Assembly: GCF_014174495.1 (NCBI RefSeq)
Contig: NZ_JACJHR010000034.1
Span: 1-64,000 of the forward strand
Direction of reading: 5' to 3'
Source: Amycolatopsis echigonensis
Lineage (GTDB): Bacteria; Actinomycetota; Actinomycetes; Mycobacteriales; Pseudonocardiaceae
Length of the DNA stretch: 64,000 bases
Below are positions 32,100-44,097 of this stretch, piece after piece. A model generated the notes under the pieces. That model saw only the letters and a list, made by a program, of their open reading frames with translations, was not told the DNA's origin and ran no database searches. The position numbers were made by a program, and so were the translations under genes. Position 1 is the stretch's first letter. Every line of letters starts with the position of its first letter.

Positions 32100-33865
32100 G
32101 GCGAGCGCTTCTCTTTCTCGCCTGCGCTCTGGTGCTCGTGAGCTGCGCGAACGTTCCGCAGGAATCGCTGCCGGTCGTGGTGTCCGCCGAAAAGGCCCCG
32201 CAGCAGGCCAACGACGCTCCGGAGCCGCCGGCCAACGCCGACCCCCTCGACATCGTGCGGCTGTTCATCAAGGCCAACGCCGATCCGCGGTCGGGCAACG
32301 CGGCCTCGCGGGCGTTCCTCGACGACAAACAGCGCGGCGCGTGGCGGCCGAACCGCTCGTTCACGATCATCGACAAGACCTTCAGCACGGTCTACGACAC
32401 CGCCGCCAGCACGGGCCCCACCGCGACGCCCACGCCGTCGTCGACGGCGCCGGACCCGAACGTCCGCACGGTTTCGGTGCGCGGTTCGGTGCTCGGCACC
32501 CTGAGCGCGGACTCCGCGTTCATCCCCGGCAGCGGCCCGGCCGAGCAGACCTTCCAGGTGCGCAAGCAGGCCGACGGCCAATGGCGGATCTCCAGCCCGC
32601 CCCCGCCGGTGCTGCTGGTGACCGACGACGAGTTCGACGGCAACTACAACCCGGTCTCGGTGAGCTTCTACTCGGCCGACTCCGGCTCCTTCGTGCCGGA
32701 CCTGCGCTACGTTCCGGCGAAACCGCAGTCGGGCATGCCGGGCCGCGTGATGGACCTGATCCTGCAGGGCCCGTCCGCCGGGCTGACCGGCGCGGTGAAG
32801 AACCTGTTCGGCGACGGGGTGTCGCTCGAAAACAACGTCAAGAACAACGACGACGGCTCGTTGACCGTGCAGCTGACCGGGCTCGCCGGGGCCAGCCCCG
32901 AGACGCGGTCGTTGATCGCCGCGCAGATCGTGCTGTCGATGCAGACCGTCACGTCCACCCGGATCCGGCTGCTCGCCGACGGCGCGCCGCTCGTGCAGGG
33001 CCACGAGTACTGGCGCAGCAGCGACGTGCCCGCGTACAACGCCGCTTCGTCGCCGAGTTCGGACCTGCAGGGACTGATGACGATCGGCGGGCGCATCCGT
33101 TCGCTCGGCGACGGCGCTCCGATCGCGGGTGCGGCAGGCAACGGCGCGTACGCGGTGGTGAGCGCGGCCCAGTCGATCGACGGCAAACGCCTCGCGGTGG
33201 TCGAGCAGGACGGCGACCGCGTGCGGCTGCGCATCGGCGATCTCGGCCGCGACCTCCCGACGGTCGACCTCGGCGGCGGTTCGCTGAGCCGTCCGACCTG
33301 GCGTCCGGCCCAGACCGGAGCCGGGCCGTCGAACGAGGTGTGGACGGTCGTCGACCATTCGATCATCGCGCGGATGGTGCTCGACCCGAACGGCCATTGG
33401 CTGCGCCAGAGCGTCAACGCGAACGACCTGCTGGCGTTGGGGCCGATCGGCGTCCTGCGGCTTTCCCGGGACGGCGCTCGCGTGGCCGCGACGGTGAACG
33501 GCCAGCTGGTCGTGGCGTCGGTGGTGCGCAGCGGAGACACGGTCACCTTGCGCGAGCCTCGGGTGCTGCAGCCGGGCGTCCTTTCGGACGTCTCGGATGT
33601 GGACTGGGGTTCGACGCCGGACACTCTCGTCGCCGCGACGTCTTCGCCCTCACAGCCGGTTCAGCGGCTGTCGGTGGACGGCAGGCGGATGGACGCTTAC
33701 AACAGCTCGAACCTCACCGCGCCGGTGCGTGCGGTCGCGGCGGCTCCGAGCCGGCCGATCGTGGTCGCGGACGCCGGTGGGCTGTGGACGGCGACCGAAC
33801 TGGGCGAAGTCTGGCGGCCGCAGGCGCACTCGATGCAGAACGCGGATCCGTTCTATCCGGGATGA
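32096..33865 (+). CDS. lpqB: Lipoprotein LpqB, MtrAB accessory factor
   Basis: This 589-residue lipoprotein has a short signal peptide ending in lipobox LVSC (Cys17). A GerMN domain follows (about 190-300, with VMDLILQGPS), and then a C-terminal beta-propeller-like domain of repeated strands (about 320-589). In mycobacteria LpqB interacts with the MtrB sensor domain and affects MtrA phosphorylation. The GTG start overlaps the mtrB stop. A Thr/Pro/Ser linker sits near residues 100-125. Confidence 0.95.
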   Translation: MRRALLFLACALVLVSCANVPQESLPVVVSAEKAPQQANDAPEPPANADPLDIVRLFIKANADPRSGNAASRAFLDDKQRGAWRPNRSFTIIDKTFSTVYDTAASTGPTATPTPSSTAPDPNVRTVSVRGSVLGTLSADSAFIPGSGPAEQTFQVRKQADGQWRISSPPPPVLLVTDDEFDGNYNPVSVSFYSADSGSFVPDLRYVPAKPQSGMPGRVMDLILQGPSAGLTGAVKNLFGDGVSLENNVKNNDDGSLTVQLTGLAGASPETRSLIAAQIVLSMQTVTSTRIRLLADGAPLVQGHEYWRSSDVPAYNAASSPSSDLQGLMTIGGRIRSLGDGAPIAGAAGNGAYAVVSAAQSIDGKRLAVVEQDGDRVRLRIGDLGRDLPTVDLGGGSLSRPTWRPAQTGAGPSNEVWTVVDHSIIARMVLDPNGHWLRQSVNANDLLALGPIGVLRLSRDGARVAATVNGQLVVASVVRSGDTVTLREPRVLQPGVLSDVSDVDWGSTPDTLVAATSSPSQPVQRLSVDGRRMDAYNSSNLTAPVRAVAAAPSRPIVVADAGGLWTATELGEVWRPQAHSMQNADPFYPG

Positions 33866-33927
33866 TTCCTGGACTCCGGGGTTCGCGCGGCCCGAAACTG
33901 TCGGTGGTCGGGTGCACACTCGGAGTC

Positions 33928-34572
33928 ATGTTCCTGAGACTGCTGGTGAACCTGCTCCTGCCGACCTACTGCGCGGGCTGTGACACCCGCGGCGCGCCCG
34001 TGTGCGCCGCATGCTCCACGACGTGGGGGTCCCCCACTGCGGTATTCCGCGCGCCGCTGGCCGGGTTGGCTCCGGCCTATGCCTTGGCGCGTTACGCGGG
34101 GGTCGCCCAGCGAACCTTGATCGCCTGCAAGGAACGTCGACGTCGCGACGTAGTCCCGTTTTTGGGCCGCGTGCTGGCGGCTGGGCTGACGGCGTTGCCT
34201 TCCGGCGGTCCTCGCGCCAGTCCGTGGTGCCTCGTCCCGGCACCGAGCCGACGGACCGCTTCGCGGGTGCGCGGAGGCCCGCACGTCCAGCGGATCGCTT
34301 CGGAAGCAGCTCGGCTGACGGGGGCGTATGTCGCGCCTGCCCTGGTGGTGAAGGGCGGACGGGACGCGGTCGGCCTGAGCCGGGCGGAACGCGTGGCCAA
34401 TCTGGAAGGCCGCCTGCGGTTCGCCGCGGCCGGTCGTCCGCCGCCGGACGCCCGGGTCGTGGTGGTGGACGACGTGATCACCACAGGCGCCACGTCCGCC
34501 GCATGCGTCACGGCGTTGAAAAACGCGGGTGTGCCGGTGGTGGCGGTACTCGCCTTGCTGGCGACAGTCTGA
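33928..34572 (+). CDS. ComF-family phosphoribosyltransferase-like protein
   Basis: This 214-residue protein of the ComF/GntX family (Rv3242c position) has an N-terminal zinc ribbon with Cys15, Cys18, Cys26 and Cys29 (CAGC, CAAC) and a type I phosphoribosyltransferase fold. The PRPP loop is VVVVDDVITTGAT (about 179-191). The family is linked to DNA uptake in competent bacteria; its role here is unknown. ATG at 33928 gives the family's usual length; an ATG overlapping the lpqB stop at 33862 would add 22 residues. Confidence 0.88.
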   Translation: MFLRLLVNLLLPTYCAGCDTRGAPVCAACSTTWGSPTAVFRAPLAGLAPAYALARYAGVAQRTLIACKERRRRDVVPFLGRVLAAGLTALPSGGPRASPWCLVPAPSRRTASRVRGGPHVQRIASEAARLTGAYVAPALVVKGGRDAVGLSRAERVANLEGRLRFAAAGRPPPDARVVVVDDVITTGATSAACVTALKNAGVPVVAVLALLATV

Positions 34573-35348
34573 AGGGAGCCTGTCCCCACGTCCGAAACCT
34601 GAACCCGCCCTGGTCCGGTCCGCCCGCCGCGAATCCGCCGCCGTGCCAAGACCCGGCGGCCGCCGGAAACCCAAATCCGGCGGCGCGGAAACCGGTCCTC
34701 CGCCGCGCCCTGAGCCGAAAACGGAACGATTCCCCGAACCGTCCGCCCGAAGAATTCCGCCCGCATTCTTGCCAGGGAGGCAATCACGCTCCACCGCCCA
34801 CTACCGCCAGGTGTCACCTACACGAGTGATGTCAAGAGGGAACCTCCCGCCGTCGTCGCCCGTTGTCCGGACATGAGGGTCGAGGCCGGAATCACCCCAG
34901 CGTCGGGGCAGTCCACCGAGGTGGCGGCTGTGCCGGGCGGGCCGGTCACCCTCGGCGTCCGAGGTGCCGCTGGGTTGAGCCGTCCGCGTGAAACTTGGGC
35001 GCGCGCGCTCGGCCTTCCGAGCGGCGGTTCCGGGCTGCGCACGCATGATTCACTGCGCGCCGTGACGAGTTCCCGGATCGTGACATCCCCCGGCTCGGGG
35101 GCTGTTGCGGACGGCGTGATGAAGCTAACGTGCTCCGCTATCAGCAAAACCCGCAGGCAGGGAGGTGTGCAGCCCATGTCCCTGGCGCCGGCGGCCCGCT
35201 GAGTTCGCGTTCGAGCTTCCGCCACGAGACGTCGTGATCCGGTCGCCGAATTCTTTTCAGCCCGCCGAATCCGTGCAGCAGCCGCTGCGGCACCGGTGCC
35301 GTGAGAACACACAACAGCTCGCAGTTTCCTCAGCGAGGGAGGTCGTGT
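34573..35348. other. Long intergenic region and leader before hpf
   Basis: These 776 bases are the largest gap in the window. Open frames on the opposite strand lack codon bias and ribosome sites, so I call no normal gene. The 3' part probably holds the hpf promoter and leader. A possible eight-codon leader frame with a very good Shine-Dalgarno sequence lies at 35176. Confidence 0.6.
35176..35202 (+). CDS. Possible short leader ORF upstream of hpf
   Basis: ATG TCC CTG GCG CCG GCG GCC CGC TGA encodes MSLAPAAR. AGGGAGG lies about ten bases upstream, one of the best ribosome sites in the window. It ends 146 bases before hpf. It may be an untranslated coincidence; no regulatory residue run is evident. 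Confidence 0.25.
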   Translation: MSLAPAAR

Positions 35349-36032
35349 ATGGACATCGTCGTTAAGGGCCGCAACGTGGAGGTGCCCGAGCATTACCGGG
35401 CGCTTGTCAGCGAAAAGCTGGCCCGCCTTGAGCGCTACGACAAGAAGGTCATCCGCTACGACGTGGAGCTCTTCCACGAGCCCAACCGCAGGCAGGCCAA
35501 GAGCTGCCAGCGCGTCGAGATCACCGGGAAGGGCCGCGGTCCGGCTGTTCGCGCCGAAGCGAGCGCAGCCGACTTCTACGCAGCGCTCGACTCCGCCGTC
35601 ACCAAGCTGGAAAACCGGCTCCGGCGGACACACGACCGCAGGCGTGTGCATTACGGACGCAGCCGTCCCGAGTCCGTCGCCGAGGCGACGTCGATGGCAG
35701 GCGGATCCGATGCCGTCGCCGGGCCCGCCATGGGCACGGCCGTCCTGGACGCACCCGACGCGACCGAATCCATGGCGAACGGTTTCGCGGCGACGAGTGC
35801 GGGCGACATTCCCCGGCAGGGGCGCTGGGAAGACGAGGACCTGGGCCATCAGCCCGGCCGCGTCGTCCGCGAGAAGCAACACGACGCCGATCCCATGACG
35901 GTGGACCAGGCTCTCTACGAGATGGAGCTGGTCGGCCACGACTTCTACTTGTTCAACGACTCCGAGGCCGGCCGGCCGAGTGTCGTCTACCGGCGAAAGG
36001 GCTTCGACTACGGCGTGATCCGGCTGGGCTGA
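35349..36032 (+). CDS. hpf: Long-form ribosome hibernation promoting factor
   Basis: This 227-residue protein has an N-terminal S30AE domain (about 1-105) and, after a flexible acidic linker, the C-terminal dimerisation domain (about 172-227, with DPMTVDQALYEMELVGHDFY and YRRKGFDYGVIRL). Long HPF alone joins ribosomes into inactive 100S dimers in stationary phase. The ATG has GAGGGAGGT six bases upstream. It precedes secA as in mycobacteria (Rv3241c), with its own hairpin terminator between. Confidence 0.94.
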   Translation: MDIVVKGRNVEVPEHYRALVSEKLARLERYDKKVIRYDVELFHEPNRRQAKSCQRVEITGKGRGPAVRAEASAADFYAALDSAVTKLENRLRRTHDRRRVHYGRSRPESVAEATSMAGGSDAVAGPAMGTAVLDAPDATESMANGFAATSAGDIPRQGRWEDEDLGHQPGRVVREKQHDADPMTVDQALYEMELVGHDFYLFNDSEAGRPSVVYRRKGFDYGVIRLG

Positions 36033-36053
36033 CCCCTCCGGAACGACTCCACC

Positions 36054-36085
36054 GGCGGCCCGCACGCGTTCGCGTGTGGGCCGCC
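36054..36085 (+). terminator. Hairpin after hpf
   Basis: A 14-base-pair stem (GGCGGCCCGCACGC paired with GCGTGTGGGCCGCC, one G-T pair) with loop GTTC begins 22 bases after the stop. Confidence 0.75.
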
Positions 36086-36293
36086 GCCGTGCCCGGAGCG
36101 CGACTCGCGGCACGACCTTCGTCGGGACCTGTGGAAACCTCCCGTGACCTTCTGCGACGACGTGCGTGCGCGGACCAGTCCGCGTTCCCTACGATGGGGG
36201 AGACGGCGGCGGCGCACACGGGCGCCAGCCGTGGCGATTTACTGCCCGGGAACGGCCTGGGCGCGATCATGATCAGCTAGTGAGGTCGACCGG

Positions 36294-39212
<2,919 letters not shown>

Positions 39213-39250
39213 CGCGTCCCTGATGCTGTCCTCTGTGGACGGCACGGCTG

Positions 39251-39287
39251 AGAACGGCAGCACGAGAACTTCTCGTGCTGCCGTTCT
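39251..39287. terminator. Hairpin after secA
   Basis: A perfect 17-base-pair stem (AGAACGGCAGCACGAGA and complement) with a three-base loop lies between secA and the convergent Rv3235-family gene. Confidence 0.85.
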
Positions 39288-39409
39288 GTCGTCTGGGGTC
39301 CACAGTGGACCTGCGCGGGCGGCGGTGCCCCGCTCGGCTGATCGGCTTCAATGCCGGTTAACGCACCGAACGGCTGTCCCAGGAGTTAGGACAGCTGTCC
39401 TGAACCCAG

Positions 39410-39889
39410 CTAGGCGACCGAAGGCCGTCCGGCCTGCACCCCCTCGGTGCGCGGTGCGAGCACGTGAAACCGCGTGCACACCCAGCCCGTCCGCGTGCGC
39501 TCGAACCGGGCCGCCAATGCCAGCACGCGGGGTCCGGAATGGATGATCGTGCTGGTTTCCAGCGCGGTCTCGGTCGGACGGCACACCCGCAGATCCCCGG
39601 CGACGTGGTGGCGGATGCCCGGCATCAGTCCCTGACTGCTGAGCCGGGAAAACAACGCCTCGTCCACGAGCGGGCGAATCTGCCCGGCCGCGCGCCGACC
39701 CGCGAGGACTTCGAGGATGGCGTTGAGCCGCTGGGTGAGCCGCCGTCCTGTGGGCGGGTCTGTGAGCCGCAGCAGCCGATGCCCAGCGGGCGGCAGGTCG
39801 TACGGCGACGGCCACGCGGTGCGGCGATGCGTACGTCGGCCCTTGACCTCCGGGACAGCGGACAGCGGCCGGAGGCTGTGGTTCGTCAT
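39410..39889 (-). CDS. Rv3235-family protein (DUF6459)
   Basis: This 159-residue protein is of unknown function. The N-terminal third is basic and low in structure. The C-terminal part (from about RLNAILEVLAGRRAAGQIRP) contains ALFSRL, a beta-hairpin region and VLALAARFERTRTGWVCTRF, the pattern of the actinobacterial Rv3235 family found beside secA1. GGGAGGG lies shortly before the ATG. It is convergent with secA. Confidence 0.8.
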   Translation of the reverse strand: MTNHSLRPLSAVPEVKGRRTHRRTAWPSPYDLPPAGHRLLRLTDPPTGRRLTQRLNAILEVLAGRRAAGQIRPLVDEALFSRLSSQGLMPGIRHHVAGDLRVCRPTETALETSTIIHSGPRVLALAARFERTRTGWVCTRFHVLAPRTEGVQAGRPSVA

Positions 39890-40104
39890 TGAGTTCCCTC
39901 CCCGAAACATGGACGTCCACCCGCGGGTTAGTGCGCCCGGCGGCCGGAGGATGGGACGTTGTGTGCCTGATCCGGCGAAAAGGGCAGAACGGCGCACACG
40001 GGATCTCTCGGATGCGCTAATGGGGCCTCGTCGCGGTGGCGGTGAGCGCGCTGGTGATGCCGCGGCGGAGACCTTGCGCGACCGAGAGCGGATAGGCTGG
40101 CGAA

Positions 40105-40488
40105 GTGCTGAAAGGCTTGCTCGTCGACTACGCCGGAGTGCTCACCGACCAGGACGCCGCGCTGCTCTACGAGTACCTGCGCGACGCCCGGGCGAACGGC
40201 ATGCGCACCGCGCTGGTCTCGAACGCGCCAGGAGCCGCACCAGAGATGAAAACCGAGCTAGCGCGATACTTTGACGCGCTCGTCTTCTCCGGTGAGGTCG
40301 GGGTGGCCAAGCCGAACCGCGAGATCTATCTCGTCGCGGCCGAGCGGATCGGGCTGGCCGCGCCCCGCTGTGTGTTCGTGGACGACGCCGAGCGGAATGT
40401 GCGCGGGGCCGTCGCCGCGGGCATGGTCGGCGTGCACCACCGCACCATCGCCGAAACTCTCGACGAACTGGCGGCGTTGTTCAGCTGA
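40105..40488 (+). CDS. HAD-like hydrolase, short and missing second aspartate
   Basis: This 127-residue HAD core lacks a cap domain. Motif I reads LLVDYAGVLT: the nucleophile Asp8 is kept, but the second aspartate of DxD is Ala10. Motif II is LVSNA, motif III GVAKPNREIY with its lysine, and motif IV CVFVDDAERNV. The loss of the general acid/base makes ordinary phosphatase activity doubtful. The start is GTG. The stop overlaps that of the convergent TrmH gene. Confidence 0.85.
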   Translation: MLKGLLVDYAGVLTDQDAALLYEYLRDARANGMRTALVSNAPGAAPEMKTELARYFDALVFSGEVGVAKPNREIYLVAAERIGLAAPRCVFVDDAERNVRGAVAAGMVGVHHRTIAETLDELAALFS

Positions 40489-41245
40489 CCCCGCGCCGCA
40501 CGAGTTCGAAGGACAGCACCGCGGCCGCGGCGGAGACGTTCAGCGATTCGACGTCGCCGGGCATCGGGATCGACACCCACTCCGTCACCAGTTCAGCGAC
40601 CGCCTCGCCGACGCCTTCGGTTTCGCCGCCCAGCACGAACGCCGACCGCTGCGGCAGCTCCACGTCGAACAGCGACGTCGGTGCCGAGGCACCCAGCGCG
40701 AACAGGCTGTACCCGGCCTCCACCAGCATTTCCGCCGCCTCGCGGGCCGATCCGCAGCGCAGCATCGGTGCGCGAAAGGCGACACCCGCGGAGGACTTCA
40801 CCACCATCGGGTCCAGTGCGGCGACACCCCGGCGCGGCACGATCACGCCAGCGAGCCCGGCGGCCGTCGCGGTGCGCAGGATCATGCCCACGTTGGCCGG
40901 GGTGGTGATGCCGTCGAGGAGCAGCAGCCGGGCGGGCGGGCGGCGGTCGTCGAGGGCGGCGGCGAGGGCGCGCATCCGGGGCGCGACGACGTCGGCCAGT
41001 ACGCCCTGGTCCTGTTTTCCGTTGCCGGCCAGCACTTTCACCCGATGCGCGCTCGCCCGCTGCACCGGAACCCCGGCGGCTTTAGCGGCGCGCTGGATCT
41101 CCGCGGCGGCGGGGCCGCGGGCGGTGTCGGCGAGGATCACCTTGTCCACGCGCAGGTCCGGATCGCCCAGCGCCTCCAGCACGGGCTTGCGCCCGTAGAC
41201 GGTCAGGAAGCGGTCTTTCGGCGAACCCGCCAGCTCATCACCCAC
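40481..41245 (-). CDS. TrmH/SpoU-family RNA 2'-O-methyltransferase
   Basis: This 254-residue protein has an N-terminal substrate-binding domain (VYGRKPVLEAL) and a C-terminal SPOUT knot. Motif 1 is LDGITTPANVGMILRTA, motif 2 FVLGGETEGVGEAV, and motif 3 IPMPGDVESLNVSAAAAVLSFE. All are intact, so it should 2'-O-methylate a ribose in rRNA or tRNA; the target is not readable. I used GTG at 41245; an ATG at 41281 would collide with the start of the divergent WS/DGAT gene. Confidence 0.92.
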   Translation of the reverse strand: MGDELAGSPKDRFLTVYGRKPVLEALGDPDLRVDKVILADTARGPAAAEIQRAAKAAGVPVQRASAHRVKVLAGNGKQDQGVLADVVAPRMRALAAALDDRRPPARLLLLDGITTPANVGMILRTATAAGLAGVIVPRRGVAALDPMVVKSSAGVAFRAPMLRCGSAREAAEMLVEAGYSLFALGASAPTSLFDVELPQRSAFVLGGETEGVGEAVAELVTEWVSIPMPGDVESLNVSAAAAVLSFELVRRGVS

Positions 41246-41279
41246 ACCGGCCAGTCTCGCATTGTGTAAGGATCGGCTC

Positions 41280-42677
41280 ATGCCCGACCGCCTGTCCGCG
41301 CTGGACGCCTCGTTCCTGTACGTCGAGGACCAGACGACGCCCATGCACGTCGGGGGCGTGGCGATCTTCGAACGGCCGTCGTCTGGATTCACCTACGAGC
41401 AGGTGCTCGACCTCGTCGCCGCGCGGCTGGCGTTCCTGCCCCGCTACCGCCAGCGCGTGCTCGCCGTGCCGGGGCACCTCGCGCGCCCGGTGTGGGTGGA
41501 CGACGTCGACTTCGACCTGAACTACCACGTCCGCCGCTCCGCGCTGCCCCAGCCGGGCAGCGACGACCAGCTGTTCGACCTGGTCGCGCGGCTGATGTCG
41601 CGGCGGCTCGCGCCGGAACGCCCGCTCTGGGAGGCGTATTTCGTCGAGGGGATGGCCGGCGACCGGGTCGCGATGGTGACGAAAACGCACCAGTCCGTTG
41701 TGGACGGTGTCGGCACGATCGACCTCGGCCAGCTGATCCTCGACGAGACCCCTGAACCGCCCGAGCCGTTCGAGGACAGGTGGGTGCCGCGGCGCGAGCC
41801 GAGCCGCACGCAGCTGGTCCTCGACGCGATGAGCGAGACCGTGCAACGGCCCGGCGAGCTGATCGAAAACGTGCGCGCGGTCGCCGGCGACGCGGCGACC
41901 ACGGTGAGCAAGGCCGTCGAGACGCTCAGTGGCGTCGCGGCGACGATCACCCGGCCCGCTCCGCCCGGGCCGCTGAACGTCCGGGTGTCCGGCGGCCGCG
42001 TGTTCTCGGTCGTGCGCACGCGGCTGGAGGATTTCCGCAAGATCCGCGCGGACCACGGCGGCACGGTCAACGACGTGATCCTCGCCGCGATCACCGGTGC
42101 GCTGCGGGAATGGCTGCTGTCGCGCGGGGAGAACCTCACGCCGACCGAGACCGTGCGGGCGCTCGTGCCGATGGCGGTCACCGACGCCGAAACCGCCGAG
42201 TTCGCCACGCCCGCGCTGGTCGGCAACGAGGTCGCGGCGTACCTGATCGACCTGCCGGTCGGCGAGCCGAGCGCGGTGCTGCGGCTGCAGCACATCGGCC
42301 ACGCGATGGCCGAGCACCTGAACTCGGGAAGATCGGTGGCCGCGCGCGGGTTGCTGAAGGTGAGCGGGTTCGCACCGGCGACGCTGCATTCGCTCGGCGC
42401 GCGGGCCGGCGGATCGCTGTCCGGACGGATTTTCAACCTGATGATCACGAATTCGCCGGGGCCGCAGGTGCCCGTGTACGCCGGAGAGGCGAGACTGGTG
42501 GAGATGTTCCCGGTGATGCCGCTGATGCGCACGCAGGCGCTGGCGATCGGGGTCACCTCCTACCACGGCGGGGTCTACTTCGGACTCAACGGCGACCGCA
42601 AGGCCGCGTTCGACGTCGGGCTGCTCGGCGGGATGATCGAAGAAGCGCTTGAAGAGCTGAAGGGTGCGCACTGGTGA
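41280..42677 (+). CDS. WS/DGAT-family acyltransferase-like protein, altered motif
   Basis: This 465-residue protein has the wax-ester synthase/diacylglycerol acyltransferase fold, with RLSALDASFLYVE at the N-terminus and NVRVSGGRVF, GTVNDVILAAI and a C-terminal NSPGPQVPVY segment. The catalytic HHxxxDG reads HQSVVDG (residues 137-143), so the second histidine, the presumed base, is glutamine. Its position matches mycobacterial tgs3. It may be inactive, or act on another acyl acceptor. The ATG has AAGGAT seven bases upstream. It overlaps the next gene by GTGA. Confidence 0.88.
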   Translation: MPDRLSALDASFLYVEDQTTPMHVGGVAIFERPSSGFTYEQVLDLVAARLAFLPRYRQRVLAVPGHLARPVWVDDVDFDLNYHVRRSALPQPGSDDQLFDLVARLMSRRLAPERPLWEAYFVEGMAGDRVAMVTKTHQSVVDGVGTIDLGQLILDETPEPPEPFEDRWVPRREPSRTQLVLDAMSETVQRPGELIENVRAVAGDAATTVSKAVETLSGVAATITRPAPPGPLNVRVSGGRVFSVVRTRLEDFRKIRADHGGTVNDVILAAITGALREWLLSRGENLTPTETVRALVPMAVTDAETAEFATPALVGNEVAAYLIDLPVGEPSAVLRLQHIGHAMAEHLNSGRSVAARGLLKVSGFAPATLHSLGARAGGSLSGRIFNLMITNSPGPQVPVYAGEARLVEMFPVMPLMRTQALAIGVTSYHGGVYFGLNGDRKAAFDVGLLGGMIEEALEELKGAHW

Positions 42678-43165
42678 GGGTTTATCTGCCTGCGACGATC
42701 GCGATGCTGAGAGACCTGGAGGCCAACGGCGAGTTCCGCGCTCGCAGCGGCACCGGTTTCGCGCTGACGCCCGCTCTGCGCGAGGCGTACGCGAGCGGTT
42801 CCGACGAGGAACTGGAATACGCGGCATTGCTGGACGCGGCCCGGGCTTCGCTGCGCCTGATCGCGGCCGAGGAAAAGGCCGAGCCGCGGCGAGCCGTGGT
42901 GTCGGTGGACGTCGAAGACGCGACGCTGCGGCCGGACTTGGACGCGGCCGTCGTGCGGCTCGCCGGTCCGGTGCCGAAGTCCCAGATCGCGGCGATCCAC
43001 GTGGACTCGGCCGAAGCGGAAGACGCGGTGGCGGCCGCGGCGGCGGTGATCGACGCCGCGGATTTGGGCGACGAGGACGCCGAGTTCGCCCTCGGCGACG
43101 CCGAGGACCACGAGCTGGCCTGGTACGCGTTGCAGGAGTTGCCCTTCCTGCTCGAACTGCTTTAG
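42674..43165 (+). CDS. DUF6912-type conserved protein
   Basis: This 163-residue protein begins MRVYLPATIAMLRDL and ends in an acidic region with ELAWYALQELPFLLELL. It contains a ferredoxin-like alternation of strands and helices and no known catalytic motif. It matches the small protein that follows Tgs3 in mycobacteria (Rv3231c position). The GTG start overlaps the WS/DGAT stop, so the two are translationally coupled. The function is unknown. Confidence 0.8.
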   Translation: MRVYLPATIAMLRDLEANGEFRARSGTGFALTPALREAYASGSDEELEYAALLDAARASLRLIAAEEKAEPRRAVVSVDVEDATLRPDLDAAVVRLAGPVPKSQIAAIHVDSAEAEDAVAAAAAVIDAADLGDEDAEFALGDAEDHELAWYALQELPFLLELL

Positions 43166-43168
43166 CCG

Positions 43169-43193
43169 GTCCGGGAAGGGCTCCTTCACGGAC
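43169..43193 (+). terminator. Short hairpin after the DUF6912-type gene
   Basis: GTCCGGGAAGG and CCTTCACGGAC pair with one mismatch around a three-base loop, just after the stop codon. It may work from either side, since the next gene converges. Confidence 0.5.
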
Positions 43194-43299
43194 TTCGATT
43201 CAGCACCAGGGACTTACGGCGGCCCGATGGGCGCGGCTGAGGCGCGTCTAGCGGGATCCGCCGTGGTGGCCGGCGACGCCGATCCCGCGGCTGGCGGAA

Positions 43300-44097
43300 T
43301 CAGCCGCCGGTGAGGGTGCCGATGTCGGCTGGGGCGGGGGCGTCGACCGTGACCGGGGTGTTCCAGTCCGTGTAGTGCGCCTTGACCGTGGCGACGCCGG
43401 TCTGGCCGGTGGCCTGCATGATCGGCGTGAGGTCGAGGACGAGTTGCATCGGCCGGTGCTGCGGGTCCAGCCAGAGGTCGAACGGGACCGTCTTGCCGCG
43501 GTCGCCGAGCCGGGCCAGTGCTTCGGCGGGAAGGCCGCCGGGCAGTTCGGAACCGAGTTTCCCCAGGTCGACGGTCAGGTGGTAGTGCGCGGCCGAAGCT
43601 CCGTCGAGGGTGGTCTGCTCGCTGGAGGCCACCGTCCCCGCCGTGCGGACCTGGGCCAGGGTGCGCGTCGGGTCGTTCTGCTCGGCCAGTTGCGCCAGGC
43701 TGCCGCCCAGCACCTGTGAAAGCGGATCGGTGCCGTCCGGCGACACCTTCACCCACGCCTTGTGGTCGCTGACCTGGTCTCGCGCGCTTTCCGGGACCTT
43801 CGCGTACAGCGTTTTGTCGACAAGCCGCAGTTCGAGCGGTTCGCCGACGTAGTCCGTCGTCATCGACAGCGACGTTCCGGACGGGTCGAATTTCGCTTGG
43901 CCCTGTCCGTGGGACACCACGGTGCCGGTGGTGACGTCCGCGGTGAACTTCGCGGTGTGCCCGGCCAGGGTCGCGGCCGAGGCGGCGTCGGCGAGCGCGC
44001 GGGCGTCGGTGAAACGCTGTGGTTCCGGCGTGCTGGAACACCCCGCCGAGGCGATCGCCAGCAGCGCGGCGACACCTGCCACGGCCGTCCTGTGCAT
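43300..44097 (-). CDS. Secreted lipoprotein, LppX/LprG-like, copy 1
   Basis: This 265-residue lipoprotein has a signal peptide ending SAGC (Cys20). The mature part has the layout of the LppX/LprA/F/G superfamily, with MRxVDKTLYAKVP-type strands (LVDKTLYAKVP), KVSPDGTDPLSQ, DGASAAHYHLTVDL and WLDPQHRPMQLVLDL. These proteins have a half-barrel with a lipid-binding cavity and help move glycolipids or lipids to the envelope. It shares a block-by-block layout with the next gene, so the two are tandem paralogues. GAGAGGG precedes the ATG. Confidence 0.88.
   Translation of the reverse strand: MHRTAVAGVAALLAIASAGCSSTPEPQRFTDARALADAASAATLAGHTAKFTADVTTGTVVSHGQGQAKFDPSGTSLSMTTDYVGEPLELRLVDKTLYAKVPESARDQVSDHKAWVKVSPDGTDPLSQVLGGSLAQLAEQNDPTRTLAQVRTAGTVASSEQTTLDGASAAHYHLTVDLGKLGSELPGGLPAEALARLGDRGKTVPFDLWLDPQHRPMQLVLDLTPIMQATGQTGVATVKAHYTDWNTPVTVDAPAPADIGTLTGG

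Noticed and set aside
34873..35202. 109-codon plus-strand frame in the hpf leader
   Set aside because: No ribosome site, weak third-position GC bias and no resemblance to a protein family.
34818..36113. 431-codon minus-strand frame spanning the hpf region
   Set aside because: It runs antisense through hpf and into its leader, with no family resemblance and no start signal.
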